Assembly (NCBI GenBank): GCA_028285445.1 | Contig: JANQPQ010000016.1 | Span: forward strand, 160,329-224,328 | Length of the DNA: 64,000 nucleotides | From: Cyclobacteriaceae bacterium | GTDB taxonomy: Bacteria > Bacteroidota > Bacteroidia > Cytophagales > Cyclobacteriaceae | Direction of reading: 5' to 3' | Shown: one piece after another, positions 9,016 to 16,917 of the stretch | Numbering within the stretch: position 1 is the first letter of the stretch | Layout: each line of letters opens with the position of its first letter | Notes under the pieces: generated by a model | Seen by the model: only the letters and a program-made list of their open reading frames with translations | Told to the model about the DNA's origin: nothing | Database searches by the model: none | Program-made: the position numbers and the translations under genes

Positions 9016-9909
9016 CTAATTAACGGTTGTGTTGTAAAATTCAGAGGAAAATCGGCCATTAATGCCCGTTAGAAATTCGGTAGATTCAAATACTACAAAT
9101 CCTGAAGACCGCAGTAAATCAGCACCATGGCTTTTTGTCATTACCTCCGGATGCACTTCTACAACAACCACTTTTACCTTGCTCTCAATCAGGCTGCGAA
9201 AAGTGGCATCGCCTAGTAGTCTTGCCTCTGAACCCTCAATGTCTATTTTGAGTAAATCCACTATCGGTTTTTTTGCCATTTGCAAAATTTCGTCAAATGT
9301 AATGGTTTCAATGCCGTTTTTATCATTGCCATTCACTTCGGAAATGGAAAAGGACCATGATTGCCCGTCCCGAAAATCCGTATTCGGCGCTAAGACCGTA
9401 TTTGTATCCCAAATACCTCGCTCAATTATGCTTATTCCCTCTATATGATTTCTTTTTAGAATCTCTTTGTGTTGAACACAATTTTGGTGGTTGGGCTCAA
9501 CACAGAGAATTTCCGGTTCTTCAAAATAGCAGTGAAAATAAATACTTGTTAGCCCTATGTTGCTGCCCAAATCAATAATCAGTGGGGAAACAATATTAGC
9601 CATCTTCAACAGATTTTTAGCGTGTAAGTATTCCTCATCGAGTATCACCTGATTAAAAACGGCCAGATCTGAGTCATGACTGCGTAATGTAAAGTGAATT
9701 TCTTTTGAGTTTACTTTATGCATGAATTGAAGAGCTTCTCCTGATTTAGACAACTGTTCAGTACTAATTGCCATGCTAAAAGATCGTTTAGCTTTGAATT
9801 TTCTGACCGACTTAAGTTTTGTTAGCCGATTGATCCGATCGACCAGGTAAAACCAGGCAAGGTCTTTAATTGAGTAAATCCTCAAGTACTTTTTGAGCCT
9901 ATTAAGCAA
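9016..9909 (-). CDS. FkbM family methyltransferase (second copy)
   Basis: This 297-residue protein has SAM motif I as PLIIDLGSNIGLTSIYFH (108-125), beta-2 acid in ILCVEPNHQNC, and the FkbM signature DLLKIDIEGSEARLL near 218-232. It differs clearly from the first copy, so the two are not a recent duplication and may methylate different positions. It lies between the permease and ATPase genes of the exporter. In ABC-exported O antigens a terminal methyl group made by a clustered methyltransferase can stop chain growth and is read by the Wzt C-terminal domain; this gene position fits that model but does not prove it. The start used is a TTG; an ATG at 9774 would drop a basic N-terminal segment of 45 residues and is the alternative. 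Confidence 0.82.
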   Translation of the reverse strand: MLNRLKKYLRIYSIKDLAWFYLVDRINRLTKLKSVRKFKAKRSFSMAISTEQLSKSGEALQFMHKVNSKEIHFTLRSHDSDLAVFNQVILDEEYLHAKNLLKMANIVSPLIIDLGSNIGLTSIYFHCYFEEPEILCVEPNHQNCVQHKEILKRNHIEGISIIERGIWDTNTVLAPNTDFRDGQSWSFSISEVNGNDKNGIETITFDEILQMAKKPIVDLLKIDIEGSEARLLGDATFRSLIESKVKVVVVEVHPEVMTKSHGADLLRSSGFVVFESTEFLTGINGRFSSEFYNTTVN

Positions 9910-10004
9910 ATTGGGGTTTAGTTTTTGGGTTTCAGGGTCCGTGCGGAGGATTATTCCACACCCATAGGTATTACTATTTGCAACTGGTTCAAATATTATA
10001 TGTC

Positions 10005-10829
10005 TTAAACAATGTCAGCCATTACTCTTTCAACCTTCCGAAAATAATAGATGCCGGTAATAAACAGCACAATTGTAAGTGAAAATGAAATCGCTGCATA
10101 GGGATGTGGGGGTGCACTACCCAATATTGACCATCGAAACCCTTCTACCACCCCAGCCATGGGATTGCAATAGAACAGAATCGCAGCCCAGGTTGGGATT
10201 TCATCGGTTATCATTGATGAGGGGTAAGCAATGGGTGTTGCATACAAGCCAAGTTGCACCATGAAGGGCACAACATGCTGCAAATCCCTAAACCTAATAG
10301 TCAACGAACTCATCCATATTCCAACGCTTAGAGCGGCAAGGATTCCTGCGAATATTAGTATGGGCAGAAATACGATGTTGGGAGAAGGTATATACTGATA
10401 GTACAAGGCCAGAATGGCAATAAACAACAGTGCAATGACCAAATCCACCAGCCCTACAACAGCCTTGGAAAGTGGAATGATTATTCTTGGAAAGTAGATC
10501 TTCTTTATCATCTCCTGCGAGCCAATAATTGAATTACTGGAGTTGCTCAATACGTAGGAGAAAAAAGTCCACGATGCCAATCCGCATATGGCAAACAGGG
10601 GGTAAGGCACACCACCGGTATCAACACCTGCCGCCATACCAAATACTACAGAAAAAATTAGCAACGTCCCGAAGGGCTGAATAAAAGCCCAGGCGAAACC
10701 CAAAAACGTTTGGGCGTATCTTACCCTATAATCACGAAGGGCCAGAAGCCAAAACAAGTCCCGATAGGTAAGGACTTCTCCTAAGCTGACTTTTGCTCCG
10801 CGCTTTGCGTCAATTACAGTTTTTGTCAT
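10005..10829 (-). CDS. Polysaccharide ABC transporter permease, Wzm type
   Basis: From the ATG at 10829 the protein has 274 residues, the usual size for ABC-2 type polysaccharide exporter permeases. A cytoplasmic N-terminus (GEVLTYRDLFWLLALRDYRV) is followed by about six hydrophobic segments. The region FLGFAWAFIQPFGTLLIFSV, then MIKKIYFPRIIIPLSKAVVG, is characteristic of the Wzm/TagG family. It would form the membrane channel with the Wzt-type ATPase at 7797-9014 and move a lipid-linked glycan to the periplasmic face. The frame extends upstream to 10943, but that would run nearly 100 bases into the preceding gene; the ATG at 10829 is 16 bases past its stop. The 95-base gap downstream to the FkbM gene is the largest in the cluster. 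Confidence 0.92.
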   Translation of the reverse strand: MTKTVIDAKRGAKVSLGEVLTYRDLFWLLALRDYRVRYAQTFLGFAWAFIQPFGTLLIFSVVFGMAAGVDTGGVPYPLFAICGLASWTFFSYVLSNSSNSIIGSQEMIKKIYFPRIIIPLSKAVVGLVDLVIALLFIAILALYYQYIPSPNIVFLPILIFAGILAALSVGIWMSSLTIRFRDLQHVVPFMVQLGLYATPIAYPSSMITDEIPTWAAILFYCNPMAGVVEGFRWSILGSAPPHPYAAISFSLTIVLFITGIYYFRKVERVMADIV

Positions 10830-10845
10830 TTCTAATCTTAAGTTG

Positions 10846-12210
10846 CTATTGCATACCCAATTCCGGGGTGGTACTAAGATTTTCAGATTTTGCCCTGTTT
10901 CGCCTTTGAGCCATACATCTACTCCAGGTAATGACCAGGCCAATTACGTACAAGGGTATTATAGGTATCTTATATCTTACCAGGGAACCAAAGTTGCCGG
11001 AAGACACGCCAATTGCAAAAGCAAAGGCGACAGCAAAGGTAAAACAGAAAAGTACATTAGGATCTTTGAAAGTGGTCTTTAAAAATCTCCATGGCCCGGC
11101 GGATAGTACAAAGTAGATTGTCGCGGCCAGCAAAATGACATTCTCAACCGCCGCCAAAAGCATTAATGGGCTATTAATCTCCCACAAGTATGGTCTGAAA
11201 AAAGCAAGCCATACTGCGGGCACAAACTTATTGGTGAGTCCGGCAACACTGAAGTCATAATCCCCCAGGCTATAGCCTGAACCTTCCGCCCTTACCGTCC
11301 ACATGGAATTATCCTTAGCCGTAATTTCTGCTGTCTTCATAATGCTGGCAAAGGAATACCTATCGCTATCGGCCGTTATGCGTTGGGCTGTATAGTAGCT
11401 GGTGCCAATAATTCCTACTATAAGCAACGGAGTACCAATTAGTTTTAGAGCAGTTTGCCTTATTCGGTGCTGATACATGCTATAGAGCCAAACTGCGATG
11501 GCAGGAATTAATGCCAGCATTATGTAGATCTTTACGGTGAAGATCACCCATAAGGCCAGGATAAGAATGAAGAGATTTTGAACGAAACCCTTCCGATGTC
11601 GTGATAATTGAAGTGCCGCAAATACTGCCCATCCCAGGGCACTAATTGTTAATGTATCTTTCATCACTCCTGAACCCCAAAAGACAACGCTGGGAATAAA
11701 AAAAATAGCAAGGGCAAAGTGCCAGACCAATCGAGGGTAGTGTCTAACAAAAGCTATAAACAGCGCCCATAGTCCACTAAATCCAACCAATGCAAAACAT
11801 ACAGCAATTGACGAATAAGTATCAAATGTTAGAATACTGAAAAATCCTGCTACTCTGACAACGAAGTAAGATGGGGCATCATCAAAATACCACATCTTGA
11901 TAGCGAATTTGTAAGTCTCCGGGCTGAAAACGTTATTACCAAATATGAGCTTAGTTGCTAAAAATGGGCTTTCAAGAAATGCCTCCCAGATGTAGTGAGA
12001 TCCAAAAGTCGTGTATCCGAAGGTATCACCTCCTTCATAGTAGAAGCTGTAAATCAGACCCAAACTGATTGCCCCAGCCACCTTAAGAGTTAAGGCAGGG
12101 AAAAAGAATCTCCTGGTATCTAGGTTGGTTACATACGGGCGTATCAGGTATGCCAGAAGCATAACTATCAGCAAAAGTAATGGAGTCACTATCAGGTCTT
12201 TGGGGCCCAC
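10846..12210 (-). CDS. Polytopic membrane protein of unknown function in the polysaccharide locus
   Basis: The 454-residue protein has about ten to twelve hydrophobic segments and no signal peptide. Conserved-looking polar features between them are FYYEGGDTFGYT (56-67), an FDDAPSYFVVRVAGFF block, PSVVFWGSGVMKDTLTISAL near 174-193, and a basic C-terminus. The GGDT loop and the FWGSGxxKDT helix cap recall membrane glycosyltransferase or EpsG/Wzy-like polymerase proteins of Bacteroidota, but I cannot assign a named family. It is the first gene of the ten-gene minus-strand unit, 16 bases before the permease. Its start is a GTG. ABC-exported glycans normally do not need a Wzy polymerase, so a role as a membrane-bound transferase is at least as likely. 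Confidence 0.6.
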   Translation of the reverse strand: MGPKDLIVTPLLLLIVMLLAYLIRPYVTNLDTRRFFFPALTLKVAGAISLGLIYSFYYEGGDTFGYTTFGSHYIWEAFLESPFLATKLIFGNNVFSPETYKFAIKMWYFDDAPSYFVVRVAGFFSILTFDTYSSIAVCFALVGFSGLWALFIAFVRHYPRLVWHFALAIFFIPSVVFWGSGVMKDTLTISALGWAVFAALQLSRHRKGFVQNLFILILALWVIFTVKIYIMLALIPAIAVWLYSMYQHRIRQTALKLIGTPLLIVGIIGTSYYTAQRITADSDRYSFASIMKTAEITAKDNSMWTVRAEGSGYSLGDYDFSVAGLTNKFVPAVWLAFFRPYLWEINSPLMLLAAVENVILLAATIYFVLSAGPWRFLKTTFKDPNVLFCFTFAVAFAFAIGVSSGNFGSLVRYKIPIIPLYVIGLVITWSRCMAQRRNRAKSENLSTTPELGMQ

Positions 12211-12282
12211 AGTAATATTGTTAATTGAGTATTTTTGTGTACTGTTTGGGGTTTGGGAAGCCCTCGCCTAGCTAAATTAACT

Positions 12283-12290
12283 TACCTTTG
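12283..12290 (+). promoter_or_regulatory. Possible promoter -7 box (TACCTTTG)
   Basis: TACCTTTG fits the Bacteroidota -7 consensus TAnnTTTG and lies 86 bases before the GTG at 12377. The partner -33 TTTG is only found at a spacing of about 27 rather than 19-21, so the site is weak. It sits in the only divergent gap around the polysaccharide locus. Confidence 0.35.
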
Positions 12291-12376
12291 CAAGACACCA
12301 ATAGCCAATTGCCGGAAAAATTTGTCGGCTCAACCTTAACTTTGTTAAATTCTAACCTGAAGAAACTGACCTTACG

Positions 12377-13792
12377 GTGGCCATAAAACGCAAAATACTA
12401 CTCTGCGAACTTAACGAAGTGCCTATGCGGGTATTTAGTCATTTTGCCGAGAAACACCCAGATTCGAATCTCGCCAACATTCTTCCAGCAAGCACTTTTG
12501 CCAAAACCCTAACCACAGACGAGGGGCACTTACATCCCTGGACTACCTGGCCTACACTACACCGGGGAGTAAATAATCTGCATCACAAAATAAAAGACTT
12601 CGGTGAGAATCTGACGGATCAAAATGAGCAATACCCGTCAATCTGGGACATTCTGGCTAAAGCCGGTATTAAAGTCGGGGTCTTTGGATCTATACACAGC
12701 TACCCTTTACCACCTAACTACCGTGACTTCAGCTTTTACCTGCCAGACATATTCGCTAATAGTGACGAATGTTACCCGGAAACGTTAAGGCCATTCCACA
12801 GCTTTAATCTTGATATGTCAAGAACCTCCGGCAGAAATAGCCAGATTGCCATTGATAAGTCAAAGGCAATAAGCTTCGCGTTAAGTTGCGCCCGGCTTGG
12901 AGTTAAGCCTGGAACATTCGCCAGCCTGGCAAAACAACTGTTGGATGAAAAAAGTACCCCCTGGAAATCCACCCGCAGGCGAAGCTTTCAATCTGTTATT
13001 GCATTCGACGTTTTCTACAAGCTCTTTAAGAAGCACAAGCCAGATTTCACTTCATTCTTTTCCAATCATGTGGCTTCTACTATGCATCGTTACTGGGCAG
13101 CCACATTTCCCGATGATTTAAATCAAGAAAATATTAGTAACGAATGGCGAAGCCGCTTTTCCGGGGAAATTGACTTCGCCATGCGGAAATTTGATAATAT
13201 GCTTGGGCCGCTGGTTAAGTTCACCAGAGACAACCCGGAATACGTTTTGATTGTTACCAGCAGCATGGGACAAGAAGCGGTTCCCGCTAAAAAAGTTGAG
13301 ACGGAACTCTTCCTTGCTGATGCCCCTAAATTCCTTGGAGCATTAGGATTCTCTACTACAGCCTGCAAGCCCTTAGCTACAATGCACCCCCAATACAATT
13401 TCGAGGTTAGTGAGGATGCCGCAGAAAGTTTCCAACAGTCTTTGAAACTACTGAGCATCGACAATAATCCCATTAGCTTCAGAAAAAAGGAGCATGGTTT
13501 CTTTAGTATCGATCTTGGACATAATAACCTTACATCAGATAATGTTGCCCTCAATGGCAGCACATTGTCATTGGAGGAATTAGGACTGGAGAAAAGAGCA
13601 ATTGAAGAAGGTGCCTCTGGTACAGCCTACCATACTCCGGAGGGCTCTTTGATAATTTACGATCCGGCAAATAGCCAAAGACCTGATCATCAGGATATTA
13701 TTGACACCAGGGCATTTGCTCCTACAATACTTGAAAATTTTGGAGTGGAGGTGCCATCGTATATGGTAGAAGACAGGCTCCCTGGCTTTTAA
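12377..13792 (+). CDS. Alkaline-phosphatase-superfamily protein, cytoplasmic
   Basis: This 471-residue protein begins AIKRKILLCELNEVP and then TTDEGHLHPWTTWPTLHRG. The WTTWPTLHRGV region has the layout of the nucleophile turn (a Thr or Ser in a TxPT context) of type I phosphodiesterases and related phosphatase-superfamily enzymes. The central region has FTSFFSNHVASTMHRYW, and the C-terminal part has GTAYHTPEGSLIIYDPANSQ and an APTILENFGVEVP segment typical of the superfamily's final helix (residues about 450-465). There is no signal peptide, so it acts in the cytoplasm, unusual for phosphatases of this fold. Start codon is GTG at 12377; no earlier ATG is in frame. Divergent from the polysaccharide genes and probably linked to glycan or nucleotide-sugar metabolism, but substrate unknown. 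Confidence 0.65.
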   Translation: MAIKRKILLCELNEVPMRVFSHFAEKHPDSNLANILPASTFAKTLTTDEGHLHPWTTWPTLHRGVNNLHHKIKDFGENLTDQNEQYPSIWDILAKAGIKVGVFGSIHSYPLPPNYRDFSFYLPDIFANSDECYPETLRPFHSFNLDMSRTSGRNSQIAIDKSKAISFALSCARLGVKPGTFASLAKQLLDEKSTPWKSTRRRSFQSVIAFDVFYKLFKKHKPDFTSFFSNHVASTMHRYWAATFPDDLNQENISNEWRSRFSGEIDFAMRKFDNMLGPLVKFTRDNPEYVLIVTSSMGQEAVPAKKVETELFLADAPKFLGALGFSTTACKPLATMHPQYNFEVSEDAAESFQQSLKLLSIDNNPISFRKKEHGFFSIDLGHNNLTSDNVALNGSTLSLEELGLEKRAIEEGASGTAYHTPEGSLIIYDPANSQRPDHQDIIDTRAFAPTILENFGVEVPSYMVEDRLPGF

Positions 13793-14634
13793 ATCTCGGA
13801 AGTTCGGCTATGAAATAGTGTAAGGCCGGCAATTGGATTTTCCACTATGTTTTTGAGTGTTAAGCCTCTTTCAGCTGCAACTTCTCTGAGAATTTCATTG
13901 AAATAAAAGGCAACAGACCCCACAAAATGGATCTCCTCATTCTTATAACCCTCGTACCTGGTGACGTTCTTAGTGAAGTATACGCTGAACCCATGGTGAA
14001 CCAGGTTATGTAAATGCTGGTGGGTGCGATTATCAAATATGAATTTTGTGAAACTTGCTACATACTTTGCTGGGCTATCGCCATGATAGACTTGAGAGAG
14101 TATGTCTTCCCTATTAATATTATATCTGCTTTGTAGTTTTTCTGCCAGATCTGATGGTAACTCCTTGCGAATAAAATCGCCAAGTAGTTTACGACCGAGG
14201 TAAAATCCACTTCCTTCGTCCCCAAGGATATATCCTAAAGAGGGCACATTTGCGATGATCTTCTTTCCATCGTACAGGCAAGAATTTACTCCGGTGCCTA
14301 GAATGCAGGCTATCCCAGCGCTATCGCCACAAAGTGCCCTTGCTGCGGCAATCAGGTCGTGGTTAACTTCAATTGATGCATTGAGGAAAGTTGTGGTGAG
14401 CGCCCGCCTGACCCGATGTTGATTTTCATCTGATGAACACCCTGCTCCATAAAAGAATATCTCTTCAACATCTCCCAGTATCTTAGGGCCTAGCCCGGAA
14501 ATAATTGAGGCTATCTCTTCCTCGCTTTGATAGTAAGGGTTAATTCCAGCGGTTTCATATTGCTCTACCGACCCATCTCCAGCAATTGTTCGCCAGTGGC
14601 TCTTGGTACCTCCACAATCTGCAATTAAAATCAT
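13789..14634 (-). CDS. BadF/BadG/BcrA-type ATPase, N-acetylglucosamine-kinase-like
   Basis: The protein starts MILIADCGGTKSHWRTI, the phosphate-1 loop of the ASKHA (actin-like) fold, and continues with GAGCSSDENQ, ACILGTGVNSCLYDG and LGYILGDEGSGFYLGRKLL, the adenosine and sugar-binding motifs of N-acetylglucosamine kinases. Length (281 residues) is normal for the Bacteroidota members. It likely phosphorylates a recovered amino sugar such as GlcNAc from cell-wall turnover. A TTG six bases upstream (14640) is possible, but the ATG at 14634 fits the family start. The stop overlaps the end of the convergent phosphatase-like gene by 4 bases. It is last in a three-gene minus-strand unit with a cytochrome b5-like and an RDD gene. 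Confidence 0.85.
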   Translation of the reverse strand: MILIADCGGTKSHWRTIAGDGSVEQYETAGINPYYQSEEEIASIISGLGPKILGDVEEIFFYGAGCSSDENQHRVRRALTTTFLNASIEVNHDLIAAARALCGDSAGIACILGTGVNSCLYDGKKIIANVPSLGYILGDEGSGFYLGRKLLGDFIRKELPSDLAEKLQSRYNINREDILSQVYHGDSPAKYVASFTKFIFDNRTHQHLHNLVHHGFSVYFTKNVTRYEGYKNEEIHFVGSVAFYFNEILREVAAERGLTLKNIVENPIAGLTLFHSRTSEI

Positions 14635-14658
14635 GAGCAAATATGTAAAATCTAATCT

Positions 14659-14898
14659 TTAGTTGGTGCTAAGTTTACCAACTGGTTTGAATTTCTTCAG
14701 AACCTCTGGCGTATGAGGTGCATCACCAATCTCATCGGTAAGGTCTTGCCCCGCCCAGTGCTCATAATGAGTTCCATCCTTCCACAACCTGGAATCAGAA
14801 ACATCATAGATAATACCTTCGAAAGCAATCCAGATATCTGGCCTGTCTTGTCCATTTCGCAAGGCTAATTGAGACTTAGTAAATTGGGGTAGTTCCAT
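14659..14898 (-). CDS. Small soluble cytochrome b5-like heme-binding protein
   Basis: The 79-residue protein is a single cytochrome b5-like domain of the short predicted heme/steroid-binding type (COG4892-like): WIAFEGIIYDVSDSRLWKDG (23-42), then HYEHWAGQDLTDEIGDAPH (44-62). The histidines near 44-47 and H62 are the candidate axial heme ligands. It has no membrane anchor or signal, so it would act in the cytoplasm as an electron carrier or heme-binding protein; the partner is unknown. Spacing is 24 bases to the kinase gene and 21 bases from the RDD gene, which implies one transcript. Confidence 0.82.
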   Translation of the reverse strand: MELPQFTKSQLALRNGQDRPDIWIAFEGIIYDVSDSRLWKDGTHYEHWAGQDLTDEIGDAPHTPEVLKKFKPVGKLSTN

Positions 14899-14919
14899 GC
14901 TGCTGGCACAAGTCAGCGC

Positions 14920-15627
14920 TTACTTTGAAGTAAGGTAGTTGAAATCTTTTACTATGGTGTGAAGAAACTTAACCGGAGGTAATTCACTTTGAATGTTAAG
15001 GAGCGATTTTACCTTTTCGGTAGCCGCCAAAACCGGCTTGGGGTTTGCATGTTGCTTGTTGGCCTTCAAGGCCTCCTTTATGATAAGCATATCCTTTTCG
15101 GTAAGCTGTAGCACCTGGCTAAACACAGGTTCATAATCAGATTTGAGATTCTGAATTACCCGATGACTTGAAACGGCAATGTCGCGATCTACTTTTATAA
15201 CCGTGGTGCCAGCGGCCATATCTCCCACCCGTTGTCCCTTGCCATTCATAGCTATGGCAACAATTGCAACGGATCCACTAGCCATATCTACCTCTATCAG
15301 GCGTGTAATCCACCTCAGCACATAGGCCCCAATGGTAGCATTGGAACCATCGAGTTTCACCACCTTTATCTTCAGCACTTTCTTGCCAAAACTTTGACCC
15401 TGTAGAAAAATTTCGCTGAAGAGGTGGTAAAAAAAGATGGGTAAATAAAAGGATATAAATATCCAGATGCTGTCAAAGCCTCCTTCTACCAGCAGGTAAG
15501 TAACGGTTATACCATACGCCAGTAAAACAGCAGAATCGATCAGGGTTGCCAAAATCCTGTCGCCAACTCCCGCTACTTCGTATCCAATAGCAACGTTCTG
15601 GGTAGTTTGGATATTTACACTTTGCAT
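14920..15627 (-). CDS. RDD family membrane protein
   Basis: This 235-residue protein has the RDD pattern: the GVGDRILATLIDSAVLLAYG helix at about 21-40, a second helix with LPIFFYHLFSEIFLQGQSFGKKVLKIKVV, and a third helix starting VLRWITRLIEVD. Arginine and aspartate at the conserved places are visible. The C-terminal 80 residues are soluble and include EKDMLIIKEALKANKQHANP. RDD proteins of Bacteroidota are commonly encoded next to SpoIIM-family genes and the MoxR/DUF58 cassette. Here that cassette begins 2.5 kb away at 18175, with a glycosyltransferase and a dipeptidase in between, so a functional link is likely. Biochemical function is not known. Confidence 0.85.
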   Translation of the reverse strand: MQSVNIQTTQNVAIGYEVAGVGDRILATLIDSAVLLAYGITVTYLLVEGGFDSIWIFISFYLPIFFYHLFSEIFLQGQSFGKKVLKIKVVKLDGSNATIGAYVLRWITRLIEVDMASGSVAIVAIAMNGKGQRVGDMAAGTTVIKVDRDIAVSSHRVIQNLKSDYEPVFSQVLQLTEKDMLIIKEALKANKQHANPKPVLAATEKVKSLLNIQSELPPVKFLHTIVKDFNYLTSK

Positions 15628-15661
15628 GTTTGAACTTGTACAAGCATAATTCGGAATACGC

Positions 15662-15669
15662 CAAAGGTA
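15662..15669 (-). promoter_or_regulatory. Possible promoter -7 box for the RDD operon
   Basis: Read on the minus strand this is TACCTTTG, a match to TAnnTTTG, ending 34 bases before the RDD start codon, which would give a leader of about 30 bases. No good -33 TTTG stands at the usual distance. Confidence 0.4.
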
Positions 15670-15781
15670 ATTTCAATGTTCTAAAGTAACGGTATTTATT
15701 ACCTAAATTGCTGCCGCTAGAAATCGATAGGATATTGGTGTTACAATCTGCTGCTGGCAGATAACCACCCGGTGATAAGTA

Positions 15782-16849
15782 ATGAAGCGAATTCTCTTTG
15801 TGGCAGCGCATCGCCCTGGCAGGTCACCCTCCCAGCGATATAGATTCGAGCAGTTTATGCCTTTACTGGAAGCCAATGGCTACCTGGTTGATTACTCATA
15901 TATAATTTCGGAAAAAGACGATAAGCTCTTTTACGCACCAGGCAACTACTTCAAGAAACTATCCATTTTGCTAAGGAGTATTCGCAAGAGATTCGGCGAT
16001 ATCAGAAAGTCCGATCAGTACGAATATATATTCGTTCAAAGGGAAGCATTAATGCTGGGTAGCGCCTACTTTGAAGGTCGTCTTGCCAAGTCCAATGCGA
16101 AACTAATCTATGATTTTGACGATGCCATCTGGCTGCCTGATAACTCCGGTGGCAACGCCAACCTTTCCTGGCTCAAGAATCCTTCTAAAACCAGGAAGAT
16201 TATAGAAGTGAGCGATTTAATAATTGCGGGTAACCAATATCTCGCCGATTTTGCTACGCAATACAACACACAAACCACAATCATCCCTACAGTTGTTGAT
16301 ACTGATCATTATCAAAGATCGGCCACTACAAGCTCCCGCAAAATCTGCATAGGATGGAGTGGCAGCTTCAGTACTATCCGGCACTTCGAACTGGTGATAC
16401 CTGCCCTCAGAAAGGTCAAAGAAGCCTATGGAGATAAAGTGGAATTTAGGGTATTTGGTGACGGCCACTACCGGCTACCCGAGTTAGATATACAAGGTGT
16501 GCCCTGGTCTCTGCAAACCGAGCTGGAGGAATTGTCGAAAATAGACATTGGATTAATGCCATTACCGGAAGAAGATTGGTCTAAGGGGAAATGCGGATTG
16601 AAAGGGTTGCTTTACATGGCAATGGAAACCCCAACAATCATGTCTCCAGTCGGAGTAAACTCACAGATAATCAAGCACGGAAAAAATGGTTTCCTGGCTC
16701 AGACTGATCAGGAATGGGTAGATCGCATGTCGGAGTTGATTGAATCAGCAACACTCAGAACGGAAATCGGCTCGGCTGGACGTAAGACTGTAGAAAACGA
16801 GTATTCCGTGAAAGCCTATGAGAATAAATTTCTACAGGTATTTACATAA
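15782..16849 (+). CDS. Glycosyltransferase family 4
   Basis: The 355-residue protein is a GT-B transferase. The N-terminal domain has ILFVAAHRPGRSPSQRYRFE (4-23), and LIYDFDDAIW (about 113-122) marks a motif found in a GT4 subgroup. The C-terminal domain has IGWSGSFSTIRHFELVIPAL, then EFRVFGDG and the short donor-loop region KCGLKGLLYMAMETPTIMSP, where the lysine-containing loop replaces the more usual EPFG motif; the essential glutamate is probably in MAMETP. No signal or membrane segment is seen. It stands alone on the plus strand and is not part of the cluster below 12210; it may add a sugar to the same or another glycan. Confidence 0.83.
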   Translation: MKRILFVAAHRPGRSPSQRYRFEQFMPLLEANGYLVDYSYIISEKDDKLFYAPGNYFKKLSILLRSIRKRFGDIRKSDQYEYIFVQREALMLGSAYFEGRLAKSNAKLIYDFDDAIWLPDNSGGNANLSWLKNPSKTRKIIEVSDLIIAGNQYLADFATQYNTQTTIIPTVVDTDHYQRSATTSSRKICIGWSGSFSTIRHFELVIPALRKVKEAYGDKVEFRVFGDGHYRLPELDIQGVPWSLQTELEELSKIDIGLMPLPEEDWSKGKCGLKGLLYMAMETPTIMSPVGVNSQIIKHGKNGFLAQTDQEWVDRMSELIESATLRTEIGSAGRKTVENEYSVKAYENKFLQVFT

Positions 16850-16917
16850 GGTGAATCCTAACTTTTGCCTAACTTTCAAGGCTGAACCCAGTAATTCAAC
16901 CACAAACTAAAGTTGAC

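Noticed and set aside
9062..9448. A 128-codon plus-strand open frame inside the second FkbM gene
   Set aside because: Low-complexity Ser/Thr-rich translation opposite a clear methyltransferase.
9910..10004. Possible missing small gene or frameshift between permease and FkbM genes
   Set aside because: No frame of useful length and no continuation of either neighbour was found in the 95 bases.
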